DNA of 64,000 nucleotides from NCBI RefSeq assembly GCF_002386445.1, contig NZ_DGIR01000039.1:53190-117189 (forward strand), read 5' to 3'. Source of the stretch: Pseudomonas sp. UBA4617. GTDB lineage: Bacteria; Pseudomonadota; Gammaproteobacteria; Pseudomonadales; Pseudomonadaceae. The notes beneath the pieces are model-generated. The model searched no databases. It had not been told where the DNA came from and worked only from the letters and a program-made list of their open reading frames with translations. Position numbers and translations under genes: made by a program. Of the stretch, positions 27,280-36,320 are shown in pieces (position 1 is the stretch's first letter; the number at the start of each line of letters is the position of its first letter).

Positions 27280-27807
27280 ATGTTGAATGACCCGATTCCA
27301 CCTCACGTTGACCCGCGCAAATTGGCTGATCGTGGCGTAACCCTCAACGGTTCGCTGCAACTCGCTGATTTGGAAAGACTCTGCGACCCGCTTTCCGACA
27401 ATGTCGGTACGGTGCAGGCGAAGTTCGATTTTGAACGAGATGAACAGCACGTGGTGGTTATCCACAGCGAGCTGGACGTCGAGGTCAAGATGGTTTGCCA
27501 GCGTTGTCTTGAGCTGGTCACCCTGCCGATCCACAGCGAATGTACGTACGCCGTGGTGAAGGAGGGTGCGAATACCCAGTCGTTGCCGAAAGGCTATGAC
27601 GTGCTGGAACTGGGCGAAGATCCATTGGATCTGCAGGCACTGATCGAGGAAGAGCTTCTGCTCGCCTTGCCGATCGTGCCTGCTCACCATCCGGAAGAAT
27701 GCCAGCAGCCGGCGGGCGCAGACGAGCCCGAATCGAGCAAGGACGAGGTATCGCGGTCCAACCCGTTCAGTGTTTTGGCGCAGTTAAAGCGTGACCCAAA
27801 CGTTTAG
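27280..27807 (+). CDS. yceD: YceD/DUF177 family protein (23S rRNA accumulation protein)
   Basis: 175 residues. The start MLNDPIPPHVDPRKLADRG aligns with the E. coli YceD N-terminus. The core has CQRCLELVTLPIHSECTY, then ALIEEELLLALPIVPAHHPEEC with the conserved acidic and cysteine residues, and the ending NPFSVLAQLKRD. The family is needed for normal 23S rRNA levels and is nearly always joined to rpmF, as here (13 bases apart). Confidence 0.93.
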   Translation: MLNDPIPPHVDPRKLADRGVTLNGSLQLADLERLCDPLSDNVGTVQAKFDFERDEQHVVVIHSELDVEVKMVCQRCLELVTLPIHSECTYAVVKEGANTQSLPKGYDVLELGEDPLDLQALIEEELLLALPIVPAHHPEECQQPAGADEPESSKDEVSRSNPFSVLAQLKRDPNV

Positions 27808-27820
27808 GAGTTAATCAATT

Positions 27821-28003
27821 ATGGCTGTTCAGCAGAACAAAAAATCCCGCTCTGCCCGTGACATGCGCCGTTCGCACGACGCCCTGTCGGAAAACGCGCT
27901 GTCGGTAGAGAAAACCACCGGTGAAGTACACCTGCGCCACCACGTTTCGCCAGAAGGCGTATACCGTGGTCGCAAAGTGATCGACAAGGGCGCTGACGAG
28001 TAA
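27821..28003 (+). CDS. rpmF: 50S ribosomal protein L32
   Basis: 60 residues, [20 protein letters not shown] at the start, with a GGAG ribosome site. It lacks the zinc-binding cysteines (C- form), as usual in gamma-proteobacteria. It lies between yceD and plsX, linking ribosome and fatty-acid synthesis genes in one operon. Confidence 0.98.
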
Positions 28004-28006
28004 TCC

Positions 28007-29017
28007 TTGTCCGCTCAGATCATCGCGATCGACGCAATGGGCGGGGACTTCGGTCCCCGCAGCATTGTCCAGGCTAGCATTGCCTGCCTTTCGGCTACCC
28101 CTTCGCTGCACCTGACCCTCGTCGGTCAACCCTCCCTCCTTGAAGATCTTGTCAGCGGCCTTGCAGCTGCGGATCGCGCGCGCCTGCAGATTGTGGCCGC
28201 CAGCGAGGTGGTCGGCATGGACGAGCGGCCCTCCCAGGCGTTGCGCGGCAAGCCCGACTCGTCGATGCGCATCGCTCTCGAACTGGTGCGCGACGGCAAG
28301 GCCCAGGCCTGCGTCAGTGCTGGCAACACCGGGGCGCTGATGGCGCTGTCGCGGTTCGTGCTCAAGACCCTGCCGGGGATCGATCGGCCCGCCATGGTGG
28401 CGGCGATCCCGACCCAGTCTGGCTATTGCCAGCTGCTCGACCTGGGCGCCAACGTCGACTGCAGCGCCGAAAACCTCTATCAGTTCGCCGTGATGGGTTC
28501 GGTGGCCGCGCAGGCTTTGGGTGTGCTCAGGCCGCGTGTGGCGCTGCTGAACATCGGTACCGAAGACATCAAGGGCAACCAGCAGGTCAAGTTGGCGGCC
28601 AGCCTGCTGCAGAACGCTCGCGGGCTCAACTACGTGGGTTTCGTCGAAGGCGATGGGTTGTATCGCGGCGAAGCCGATGTGGTGGTCTGCGACGGGTTCG
28701 TTGGCAACATCCTGCTCAAGTCCAGCGAGGGCTTGGCAACGATGATCGGTGCGCGCATCGAGCAGTTGTTCAAGGGGGGGCTGTTGTCGCGGGCAGCCGG
28801 CGCCATGGCCTTGCCGCTGCTCAAGCGCCTGCAGGCCGATCTGGCGCCGGCGCGGCACAATGGGGCGAGCTTCCTCGGCTTGCAGGGCATCGTCATCAAG
28901 AGCCATGGCTCGGCGGGCGTGCAGGGTTTCCAGAGTGCCATCCAGCGGGCGTTGATCGAGATCCAGGAAAACTTGCCGCAGCGCTTGCACGGGCGGCTGG
29001 AGGACTTGTTGCCTTGA
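28007..29017 (+). CDS. plsX: Phosphate acyltransferase
   Basis: 336 residues from TTG 28007, three bases after the rpmF stop. The family start (A)QIIAIDAMGGDFGP fits this TTG, and no ATG is suitable. It transfers acyl groups from acyl-ACP to phosphate for phospholipid synthesis. Landmarks: SAGNTGALMA, LLDLGANVDC, NIGTEDIKGNQQVK, VCDGFVGNILLKSSEG. A perfect 18-bp inverted repeat begins directly after its stop codon. Confidence 0.96.
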   Translation: MSAQIIAIDAMGGDFGPRSIVQASIACLSATPSLHLTLVGQPSLLEDLVSGLAAADRARLQIVAASEVVGMDERPSQALRGKPDSSMRIALELVRDGKAQACVSAGNTGALMALSRFVLKTLPGIDRPAMVAAIPTQSGYCQLLDLGANVDCSAENLYQFAVMGSVAAQALGVLRPRVALLNIGTEDIKGNQQVKLAASLLQNARGLNYVGFVEGDGLYRGEADVVVCDGFVGNILLKSSEGLATMIGARIEQLFKGGLLSRAAGAMALPLLKRLQADLAPARHNGASFLGLQGIVIKSHGSAGVQGFQSAIQRALIEIQENLPQRLHGRLEDLLP

Positions 29018-29067
29018 CCTGTGCCCGGCCCCTGCATCGGTAGACCCGCGCAGGGGCCGGGCACAGG
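29018..29067. repeat. Perfect 18-bp inverted repeat between plsX and fabD
   Basis: CCTGTGCCCGGCCCCTGC (29018-29035) and its exact complement (29050-29067) surround a 14-base loop. It begins right after the plsX stop. The stem is very stable but has no U-tract, so it may be an mRNA 3'-end barrier or processing signal, or attenuate reading into fabD. Confidence 0.7.
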
Positions 29068-29210
29068 CTGATAAAGACCTTAGGCATATCGCCGATGAAG
29101 TGCTTAAATGTGACCGCTTGGTCCGCATCTCCATCCAAGCTTTCAGATTCCGCGCCTGGCCCAGGGCCTGGCGCACCCTATCCGACGACAAGATCATAAG
29201 GGCTTGTTCA

Positions 29211-30149
29211 ATGTCTGCATCTCTCGCATTCGTCTTTCCCGGTCAAGGTTCCCAGTCGCTGGGCATGCTCGCCGAGCTCGGCGCCGAGAAGCCAGTGATC
29301 ATCGAAACCTTCAAGGAAGCTTCCGAGGCACTCGGTTACGACCTGTGGAAGCTGGTCCAGGAAGGCCCGGAAGAACAACTCAACCAGACCGACAAGACCC
29401 AGCCGGCCATTCTCACCGCGTCCATTGCGCTGTGGCGCCTGTGGCTGGAAGAAGGCGGCGCACGGCCAGCTTTCGTTTCCGGTCACAGCCTGGGTGAATA
29501 CAGTGCCCTGGTCGCGGCAGGCAGCATCAGCCTGAAGGACGCCGTGCGCCTGGTCGAGCGCCGTGGTCAGCTGATGCAGGAAGCCGTGCCGGCCGGCCAT
29601 GGTGCCATGGCCGCCATTCTTGGCCTGGACGACGCCGTGGTCGTTGAAATCTGTGCCGAAGCGGCCGAAGACCAGGTGGTCAGTGCGGTCAACTTCAACT
29701 CGCCAGGCCAGGTGGTCATCGCCGGCAACAAGGCCGCGGTAGACCGCGCCATGGAGCTGTGCAAGGCCAAGGGTGCCAAGCGCGCCCTGCCGCTAGCGGT
29801 CAGCGTACCGTCGCATTGCGCGCTGATGAAGCCGGCAGCCGAGCGCTTTGCCGAGGCGGTCAACGCCATCGAGTGGAAGGCTCCGCAGATTCCGGTGGTG
29901 CAGAACGTCACCGCTGCCGTCGCCGCTGACCTGAACGCCCTCAAGCAAGACCTGCTGGCGCAGCTGTACCAGCCGGTGCGCTGGGTCGAATGCGTGCAGA
30001 CCCTGGCGGCGAACGGTGCCGTCAATCTGGTCGAGTGCGGCCCAGGCAAGGTTCTTGCCGGCCTGAACAAGCGTTGCGCCGATGGTGTGACCACCTACAA
30101 CCTCAATACCCCTGACGCCGTCGCCGCCACCCGCGCGGCGCTGGCCTGA
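29211..30149 (+). CDS. fabD: Malonyl-CoA-ACP transacylase
   Basis: 312 residues from ATG 29211. FVFPGQGSQSLGM opens the fold. The active-site GHSLGEYSAL has the nucleophilic Ser at 93, and the catalytic His is in VSVPSHCALM. It loads malonate onto ACP for chain elongation. There is about 190 bases of space after plsX, including the inverted repeat, and fabG follows 15 bases later. Confidence 0.97.
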   Translation: MSASLAFVFPGQGSQSLGMLAELGAEKPVIIETFKEASEALGYDLWKLVQEGPEEQLNQTDKTQPAILTASIALWRLWLEEGGARPAFVSGHSLGEYSALVAAGSISLKDAVRLVERRGQLMQEAVPAGHGAMAAILGLDDAVVVEICAEAAEDQVVSAVNFNSPGQVVIAGNKAAVDRAMELCKAKGAKRALPLAVSVPSHCALMKPAAERFAEAVNAIEWKAPQIPVVQNVTAAVAADLNALKQDLLAQLYQPVRWVECVQTLAANGAVNLVECGPGKVLAGLNKRCADGVTTYNLNTPDAVAATRAALA

Positions 30150-30164
30150 TTTGGAGAAGCTTGC

Positions 30165-30905
30165 ATGAGCCTGCAAGGTAAAGTTGCACTGGTCACCGGC
30201 GCCAGCCGTGGTATTGGCCAGGCCATCGCCCTCGAGCTGGGCCGCCAGGGCGCGACCGTGGTCGGTACCGCCACTTCGGCTTCCGGCGCCGAGCGCATCG
30301 CGGCCACCCTGAAAGAGCACGGCATCACCGGTACCGGCATGGAGCTGAACGTGACCAGCGCCGAATCGGTCGAGGCCGTGCTGGCTGCCATCGGCGAGCA
30401 GTTCGGTGCTCCCGCCATCCTGGTCAACAACGCCGGCATCACCCGTGACAACCTCATGCTGCGCATGAAGGACGACGAGTGGTTCGACGTGATCGATACC
30501 AACCTGAACAGCCTCTACCGTCTGTCCAAGGGCGTGCTGCGTGGCATGACCAAGGCGCGTTGGGGTCGTATCATCAGTATCGGCTCTGTGGTCGGTGCCA
30601 TGGGTAACGCCGGTCAGGCCAACTACGCGGCCGCCAAGGCGGGCCTTGAAGGTTTCAGCCGCGCCCTGGCGCGTGAAGTGGGCTCGCGTGGCATCACCGT
30701 CAACTCGGTGACCCCGGGCTTCATCGATACCGACATGACCCGCGAATTGCCGGAAGCGCAGCGTGAAGCCCTGCAGACCCAGATCCCGCTGGGCCGCCTG
30801 GGCCAGGCCGACGAAATCGCCAAGGTGGTTTCGTTCCTGGCATCCGACGGCGCAGCCTACGTAACCGGCGCTACCGTGCCGGTCAACGGCGGGATGTACA
30901 TGTAA
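30165..30905 (+). CDS. fabG: 3-oxoacyl-ACP reductase
   Basis: 246 residues, short-chain dehydrogenase fold. The NADPH motif TGASRGIG is at 11-18, NNAG at 88-91, and the catalytic Ser141, Tyr154 and Lys158 are in SVVGAMG and YAAAK. The ending GATVPVNGGMYM is typical of FabG. It reduces beta-ketoacyl-ACP in fatty-acid elongation. Confidence 0.97.
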   Translation: MSLQGKVALVTGASRGIGQAIALELGRQGATVVGTATSASGAERIAATLKEHGITGTGMELNVTSAESVEAVLAAIGEQFGAPAILVNNAGITRDNLMLRMKDDEWFDVIDTNLNSLYRLSKGVLRGMTKARWGRIISIGSVVGAMGNAGQANYAAAKAGLEGFSRALAREVGSRGITVNSVTPGFIDTDMTRELPEAQREALQTQIPLGRLGQADEIAKVVSFLASDGAAYVTGATVPVNGGMYM

Positions 30906-31029
30906 CACTGCAACTCAATGTGACGGATTTCGTAAAAAATGAGTCATACTGCGAGCCTAAAATCCGTTATAAAGCTGCAACCGAATTTTGGGCAGCGGGT
31001 AGGGCGACTAGTCGGAAAATGCGTTTAGC

Positions 31030-31057
31030 TTGAAAAGCGAACGTCTTTCTATAAAAT
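31030..31057 (+). promoter_or_regulatory. Promoter candidate for acpP
   Basis: TTGAAA (31030-31035), a 16-bp spacer, TAAAAT (31052-31057), in an AT-rich part of the 203-base fabG-acpP gap. The leader would be about 45 nt, with a TAGGAGTG ribosome site. A separate acpP promoter fits its high expression. Confidence 0.6.
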
Positions 31058-31108
31058 TAGCCACCGGCCAGCTGCCTGACATATATCCATTAGGAGTGAA
31101 AACTAGGT

Positions 31109-31345
31109 ATGAGCACCATCGAAGAACGCGTCAAGAAAATCGTCGCCGAGCAACTGGGCGTCAAGGAAGAGGAAGTGACTGAGTCCAAGTCCTTCGTCGA
31201 TGACCTGGGTGCCGATTCGCTTGACACCGTTGAGCTGGTGATGGCTCTGGAAGAGGAATTCGAGACCGAAATCCCTGACGAAGAAGCCGAGAAGATCACT
31301 ACCGTTCAAGCTGCTATCGACTACGTCAAAACCCGCCAGGCCTAA
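31109..31345 (+). CDS. acpP: Acyl carrier protein
   Basis: 78 residues, strongly acidic. Ser37 in GADSLDTVELVMALEEEF takes the 4'-phosphopantetheine arm. It has its own promoter and a terminator before fabF. Confidence 0.98.
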   Translation: MSTIEERVKKIVAEQLGVKEEEVTESKSFVDDLGADSLDTVELVMALEEEFETEIPDEEAEKITTVQAAIDYVKTRQA

Positions 31346-31374
31346 GACGCTGTAGTCGACGCTTCTTGTCGGGG

Positions 31375-31413
31375 AAAACCGCACTGCCTTTGCCGGCGTG
31401 CGGTTTTTTCTTT
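31375..31413 (+). terminator. Terminator after acpP
   Basis: AAAACCGCAC (31375-31384) pairs with GTGCGGTTTT (31398-31407), followed by more T residues. It would give a short abundant acpP message, with partial read-through to fabF. Confidence 0.85.
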
Positions 31414-31531
31414 GCGAGCGCCCTGCGCACGGCAGGCAGGCATCGTTCATCGCGCCAAGAGCCTGTTGCCATTTCATTCCTGCGCTTGAATGCAATGGCA
31501 AGAGACTCTGTTATTAGAAAAGGAGAGTACT

Positions 31532-32776
31532 GTGTCGCGTAGACGCGTCGTGGTCACCGGTATGGGTATGCTGTCGCCACTGGGTACCGATGTACCGAGC
31601 ACCTGGCAGGGCATTCTGGCTGGCCGCAGTGGCATCGGGCCGATCGAACACACGGACCTGTCTGCCTACTCCACCCGTTTTGGCGGCTCGGTGAAAGGCT
31701 TCGAGGTCGAGCAGTACCTGTCGGCCAAAGAGGCCCGCAAGCTCGACCTGTTCATCCAGTACGGCCTCGCGGCCGGTTTCCAGGCGGTGCGCAATGCCGG
31801 GCTGGAAGTCACCGACGCCAACCGCGAGCGGATTGGCGTGGCCATGGGCTCGGGTATCGGTGGCCTGACCAACATCGAGGAAACCAGCCGCACCCTGCAC
31901 GATTCGGGGCCGCGACGTATTTCGCCGTTCTTCGTGCCAGGCTCGATCATCAACATGATCTCCGGCTTCCTGTCGATTCACCTGGGCCTGCAGGGGCCGA
32001 ACTATGCCATCGCCACGGCCTGCACCACCGGCACCCACTGCATCGGCATGGCTGCGCGCAACATCGCCTATGGTGAAGCTGACGTGATGATTGCCGGTGG
32101 TGCCGAAATGGCTGCCTGTGGCCTGGGCATGGGCGGTTTCGGCGCCTCGCGTGCGCTGTCCACCCGCAACGACGAGCCAAGCCGGGCCAGCCGCCCGTGG
32201 GACAAGGTTCGTGACGGTTTCGTACTGTCCGACGGTGCCGGTGCCCTGGTGCTTGAAGAACTGGAGCACGCCAAGGCGCGCGGCGCGACCATCTATGCCG
32301 AGCTGGTCGGTTTCGGCATGAGCGGCGATGCCTACCACATGACGTCGCCACCCGACACCGGCGAAGGCGCTGCCCGCTGCATGGCCAACGCCCTGCGTGA
32401 TGCTGGCATCCAGCCGGAAGAGGTCAGCTACATCAATGCCCACGGCACCTCGACGCCGGCAGGCGACGTGGCCGAAGTGGCGGCGATCAAGCGCGTGTTC
32501 GGTGAGCATGCCTACAAGCTGGCAGTCAGCTCGACCAAGTCGATGACCGGCCACCTGCTGGGCGCTGCCGGTGCCGTGGAGGCGATCTTCAGCGTCCTGG
32601 CAATCAACAGCCAGATGGCGCCGCCCACCATCAACCTGGACGAGCCGGACGAGGGTTGCGACCTCGACTTCGTGCCCCACCAGGCGCGCAGCATGCCGAT
32701 CGACGTGGTGCTGTCCAACTCGTTCGGTTTTGGCGGTACCAACGGTTCGCTGGTATTCCGCCGGTTCGCCGGCTGA
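31532..32776 (+). CDS. fabF: 3-oxoacyl-ACP synthase II
   Basis: 414 residues from GTG 31532, with an AAAGGAGAG ribosome site. It condenses malonyl-ACP with growing acyl-ACP. Catalytic Cys164 is in TACTTGTHC, with His in NAHGTSTPAGD and KSMTGHLLGAAG, and the C-terminal GFGGTNGSLVF. Its TGA overlaps the pabC ATG. Confidence 0.97.
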   Translation: MSRRRVVVTGMGMLSPLGTDVPSTWQGILAGRSGIGPIEHTDLSAYSTRFGGSVKGFEVEQYLSAKEARKLDLFIQYGLAAGFQAVRNAGLEVTDANRERIGVAMGSGIGGLTNIEETSRTLHDSGPRRISPFFVPGSIINMISGFLSIHLGLQGPNYAIATACTTGTHCIGMAARNIAYGEADVMIAGGAEMAACGLGMGGFGASRALSTRNDEPSRASRPWDKVRDGFVLSDGAGALVLEELEHAKARGATIYAELVGFGMSGDAYHMTSPPDTGEGAARCMANALRDAGIQPEEVSYINAHGTSTPAGDVAEVAAIKRVFGEHAYKLAVSSTKSMTGHLLGAAGAVEAIFSVLAINSQMAPPTINLDEPDEGCDLDFVPHQARSMPIDVVLSNSFGFGGTNGSLVFRRFAG

Positions 32777-33591
32777 TGCACAGCTGGATCGACGGCCAGC
32801 CCGCAGCAGCAGTCAACCTGCAGAACCGCGGCCTGGCCTACGGCGATGGCCTGTTCGAGACCATCGCCGTGCACGGTGGCCGGCCCAGCCTGCTGGACGG
32901 CCACCTCGCACGCCTGGCGCTGGGTTGCCAGCGTCTGGCGATCCATGCCGACCTGGCACTGGTGCGCGACGAACTCCTGCGCTATGCCAGCCAGCTCGGT
33001 GATGGCGTTGCCAAGCTGATCATTACCCGTGGCGACAGCCAGCGCGGCTATGCCCCGCTTGCCGATGCCGCGCCGCGGCGTATCCTGCAGGGCAGCCCGT
33101 TGCCCAGCTATCCTGTCGAACATGCCGAGCAAGGTGTGCGTCTGTTCCTGTGCCAGACGCGGCTTGGGGAACAACCGCTGCTGGCCGGCCTCAAACACCT
33201 CAACCGCCTTGAGCAGGTGCTGGCCCGTGCCGAATGGCAGGACAGCGAACATGCCGAAGGCCTGATGCGTGATGGGCAAGGCCGGGTGATCGAAGGGGTC
33301 TACAGTAATCTGTTCCTGGTACGCGATGGCGCGCTGTTCACGGCCGACCTCAGCCGCTGCGGCGTCGCTGGCGTGATGCGGGCCGCGTTGCTGGAACAGG
33401 CAGCGCTGCTGGGCATACCGCGGCAGGTGTGCGACCTGCCGTTCGACGTGCTGGAACAGGCAGATGAAGTATTTGTCTGCAACAGCGTCTACGGTGTCTG
33501 GCCCGTGCGCGGTGTGGCCGCGCTAAACTGGTCGCCGGGCCCGCTCACTCGTAAACTGCAGGCCGTTGCCCGTACGTTACTGGAAACCTGA
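32776..33591 (+). CDS. pabC: Aminodeoxychorismate lyase
   Basis: 271 residues from ATG 32776. It is a fold-type IV PLP enzyme that releases pyruvate from aminodeoxychorismate to give p-aminobenzoate for folate. Landmarks: NRGLAYGDGLFETI, GLKHLNRLEQVLAR with the PLP lysine, EGVYSNLFLV, and VCNSVYGVWPV near the end. It lies between fabF and mltG, the standard order. Confidence 0.94.
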   Translation: MHSWIDGQPAAAVNLQNRGLAYGDGLFETIAVHGGRPSLLDGHLARLALGCQRLAIHADLALVRDELLRYASQLGDGVAKLIITRGDSQRGYAPLADAAPRRILQGSPLPSYPVEHAEQGVRLFLCQTRLGEQPLLAGLKHLNRLEQVLARAEWQDSEHAEGLMRDGQGRVIEGVYSNLFLVRDGALFTADLSRCGVAGVMRAALLEQAALLGIPRQVCDLPFDVLEQADEVFVCNSVYGVWPVRGVAALNWSPGPLTRKLQAVARTLLET

Positions 33592-33595
33592 ATTC

Positions 33596-34780
33596 GTGAG
33601 ACGCAAATTCCTGCTGCTGCTGGAAATGAGCCTGATCCTCGCCGGCCTGGCCGTAGGCTGGTCGGCCTGGAAGGTCAACTCGGTGCTGGAGCAGCCCTTG
33701 CACGTGACGCAGGAGCGCCTGCTCGACGTGCCCAATGGTACCAACCCCAACCGCATGTTCTACCGCATGCAAAGCGAAGGGTTGCTGGACGACGCCGTCT
33801 GGTTGCGCCTGTACTGGCGCTTCAACATGGCAGGCACGCCCTTGCACACCGGCGAGTACCGCCTGACCCCCGGCATGACCGTCAGGCAGCTGCTCGATGC
33901 CTGGCGGCGAGCCGACGTGGTCCAGTACAACCTGACCCTGGTCGAAGGCTGGACCTTCCGTCAGGTGCGTACCGCCGTGGCCAGGCATGAAAAGATCAAG
34001 CACACCCTGGACGGCCTGTCGGATGCCGAAGTCATGGACCGGCTCGGCCATACCGGCGTGTTTCCCGAAGGGCGCTTCTTCCCCGACACCTACCGCTTCG
34101 TGCGCGGCATGAGTGACGTCGAGCTGCTGCAGCAGGCGTACATGCGCCTGGATGAAGTGCTGGCCAAGGAGTGGGCGGAGCGTGCTACCGATCTGCCGTA
34201 CCGCGACCCGTACCAGGCCCTGATCATGGCCTCGCTGGTGGAGAAGGAGACTGGTATTCCCCAGGAGCGCGGGCAGATTGCCGGCGTCTTCGTGCGGCGC
34301 CTGCGCCTGGGCATGATGCTGCAGACCGACCCGACGGTGATCTATGGCATGGGTGAACGCTACAACGGCAGGATTACCCGCGCCGACCTGCGCGAGCCGA
34401 CCCCGTACAATACCTACACCATGACCGGCCTGCCGCCGACGCCGATCGCCATGGTCGGCCGCGAGGCGATTCATGCGGCGCTCAACCCGTCCGCTGGCAC
34501 CAGCCTGTACTTCGTTGCCCGTGGCGATGGCAGCCATGTATTCTCCGACGACCTCGACGACCACAACTCGGCGGTGCGCGAGTTCCAGCTCAAGCGCCGC
34601 ACGGACTACCGTTCCAGCCCCGCGCCACAGTCCCAGCCAGGTGCCGACGAGGCCGCCGCCCCCGAAGCGCCGGCGGATGAGCCGGCGCAGCAGCCAACAC
34701 CCGATCAGCCGCCCGCGCAGGATGCACCTGTTGGCGGCGCGCAAGCGGCCGAACGGCCAACGCCTGACGACCAGCCATGA
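33596..34780 (+). CDS. mltG: Endolytic murein transglycosylase
   Basis: 394 residues from GTG 33596, four bases after pabC. One N-terminal transmembrane helix (about 5-25) is followed by a LysM-like domain and the YceG catalytic domain with SLVEKETGIPQERGQIAGVF (catalytic Glu), LQTDPTVIYG and PYNTYTMTGLPPTPI. The last 60 residues are low-complexity Pro/Ala/Glu. Its stop sits in CCATGAGG. In related genomes tmk starts at such an overlap, but here the frame from that ATG ends after eight codons. Confidence 0.95.
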   Translation: MRRKFLLLLEMSLILAGLAVGWSAWKVNSVLEQPLHVTQERLLDVPNGTNPNRMFYRMQSEGLLDDAVWLRLYWRFNMAGTPLHTGEYRLTPGMTVRQLLDAWRRADVVQYNLTLVEGWTFRQVRTAVARHEKIKHTLDGLSDAEVMDRLGHTGVFPEGRFFPDTYRFVRGMSDVELLQQAYMRLDEVLAKEWAERATDLPYRDPYQALIMASLVEKETGIPQERGQIAGVFVRRLRLGMMLQTDPTVIYGMGERYNGRITRADLREPTPYNTYTMTGLPPTPIAMVGREAIHAALNPSAGTSLYFVARGDGSHVFSDDLDDHNSAVREFQLKRRTDYRSSPAPQSQPGADEAAAPEAPADEPAQQPTPDQPPAQDAPVGGAQAAERPTPDDQP

Positions 34781-34856
34781 GGGCTGCCGGCGCGCCTGGC
34801 TAACCGATCGTCGAGTAACGGTGTCAGCATCGGCTGTACCTGGCGCTGGCTCACCC

Positions 34857-36221
34857 TCATGCTGCCTCCAGCAACTGCGTGTGGGGCTGCGAGTCGGGCC
34901 GCTTCAACATAGCGGCCGGGATCGCCATGACCAATGCTCCACTGACGAACAGGCACAGGCCCAGCACATAGGTGCCGTTGTTGATGTCGCCGGTGAGGTT
35001 CTCCGCCACGGCTGTAATCATCGAGCCGGTGAAACCGGACAGGTTGCCGAACGCGTTGATCATGCCGATGCCAGCCGCAGCAGCGACACCTGAGAGTACG
35101 GTGCCCGGCAGCGTCCAGAAGATAGGCATCAGGCTGAGCACCCCCGATGCCGCGATGGTCAGGAACACGATTGAAAGCACGACGTCGTGTGCGAAAGCTG
35201 CGCTGAGGATCAGCCCGCAGCCACCGATGAACGCCGGGATCGCAGCATGCAGCCGACGTTCACCAGTGCGGTTGGAGTGGCGTGCGTTGAGGAACATGGC
35301 AATTACCGCCACGCCATAGGGAATGGCGGTCAGCAAGCCGATTTCCAGGCTGCTGGTCACTCCCGCGCTCTTGATGATCGACGGCATCCAGAAGGCCAGG
35401 CCGTAGAAGCCGGTGTTGAACGTCAGCAGGATGAATACGAGCAGCCAGACCCGTGGGCTGAAGAAGGCATCCTTCAGGCGCGAAACCTTGCCATGCTCAT
35501 CCTGCTTAAGGTTGGCCTTGAGCAGTTCCTTTTCTTGCCGGGACAACCAGGTAGCCTTGTCGATGTTGTCGCACAGGCAGCAAAAAACGATTGCCGCCAT
35601 GACCACCGAGGGTACGCCCTCGATCAGAAGCATCCACTGCCAGCCGGCCATACCGTGCCAACCGTCCATGCTGGTCATGAGCCAGCCCGACAAAATGCCA
35701 CCTAGCGTCAGACTGACAGGCAGTGCCATCAGGAAACCAGACATCACTCGGCTTTGCCGATGGGTCGGGAACCAGTAGTTGAGGTAGAGAATCACGCCTG
35801 GGAAGAAGCCGGCCTCACAGATGCCGAGCAGAAAGCGCAACGCGTAGAACATTGTGCTGGGCTCGACATGGAAGAACGAGGCGAGTGGCTGGGTAAATGC
35901 GACAGCCATGGAGACGATGGCCCAGCTCAGCATGATGCGGGCGATCCAGAAACGTGCGCCGTATCGATGCAGTAGCAGATTGCTTGGGACTTCAAACAGA
36001 AAATAGCCCCAGAAGAAAACACTGGCGCCAAGGGCGTAGACGGTATTACTGAATTGCAGATCCTCCAGCATGCTCAGTTTCGCGAATCCGATATTCACCC
36101 GGTCGAGATAGGCGGCCATGTAACACAGCAACAGCACCGGCAGGATGCGGACGATGACTTTGCGATAGGTGCGATCCTCGAAAGCCTGATCGCGCACGGG
36201 GTCGACAACTTGATGATCCAT
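34857..36221 (-). CDS. MFS transporter, anion:cation symporter type (sugar acid uptake)
   Basis: 454 residues from ATG 36221 (AAGAGG ribosome site). It has twelve transmembrane segments. The N-terminal YMAAYLDRVNIGFAKLSM motif marks the ACS family, which includes tartrate, galactarate, glucarate and other hexonate/pentonate transporters. YLNYWFPTHRQSR is the loop after helix 4. It lies about 100 bases after the semialdehyde dehydrogenase gene on the same strand, so the two probably form one transcript in the pentonate regulon. Uptake of an aldonate such as xylonate or arabinonate is inferred from context. Confidence 0.85.
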   Translation of the reverse strand: MDHQVVDPVRDQAFEDRTYRKVIVRILPVLLLCYMAAYLDRVNIGFAKLSMLEDLQFSNTVYALGASVFFWGYFLFEVPSNLLLHRYGARFWIARIMLSWAIVSMAVAFTQPLASFFHVEPSTMFYALRFLLGICEAGFFPGVILYLNYWFPTHRQSRVMSGFLMALPVSLTLGGILSGWLMTSMDGWHGMAGWQWMLLIEGVPSVVMAAIVFCCLCDNIDKATWLSRQEKELLKANLKQDEHGKVSRLKDAFFSPRVWLLVFILLTFNTGFYGLAFWMPSIIKSAGVTSSLEIGLLTAIPYGVAVIAMFLNARHSNRTGERRLHAAIPAFIGGCGLILSAAFAHDVVLSIVFLTIAASGVLSLMPIFWTLPGTVLSGVAAAAGIGMINAFGNLSGFTGSMITAVAENLTGDINNGTYVLGLCLFVSGALVMAIPAAMLKRPDSQPHTQLLEAA

Positions 36222-36320
36222 AGCCAGCCTCTTGGCATGTCGTGCATGCCTGATTGTTGTTATTGAAAGAGCACCGGGCATGAGCACACCCGGTGGTATT
36301 GTGCCTGCGAGTAACAGTGT

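Noticed and set aside
34777..34803. ATG overlapping the mltG stop as a tmk start
   Set aside because: It opens only eight codons (MRAAGAPG) with no match to a Tmk N-terminus. It may mark the old tmk start position but cannot be called a gene.
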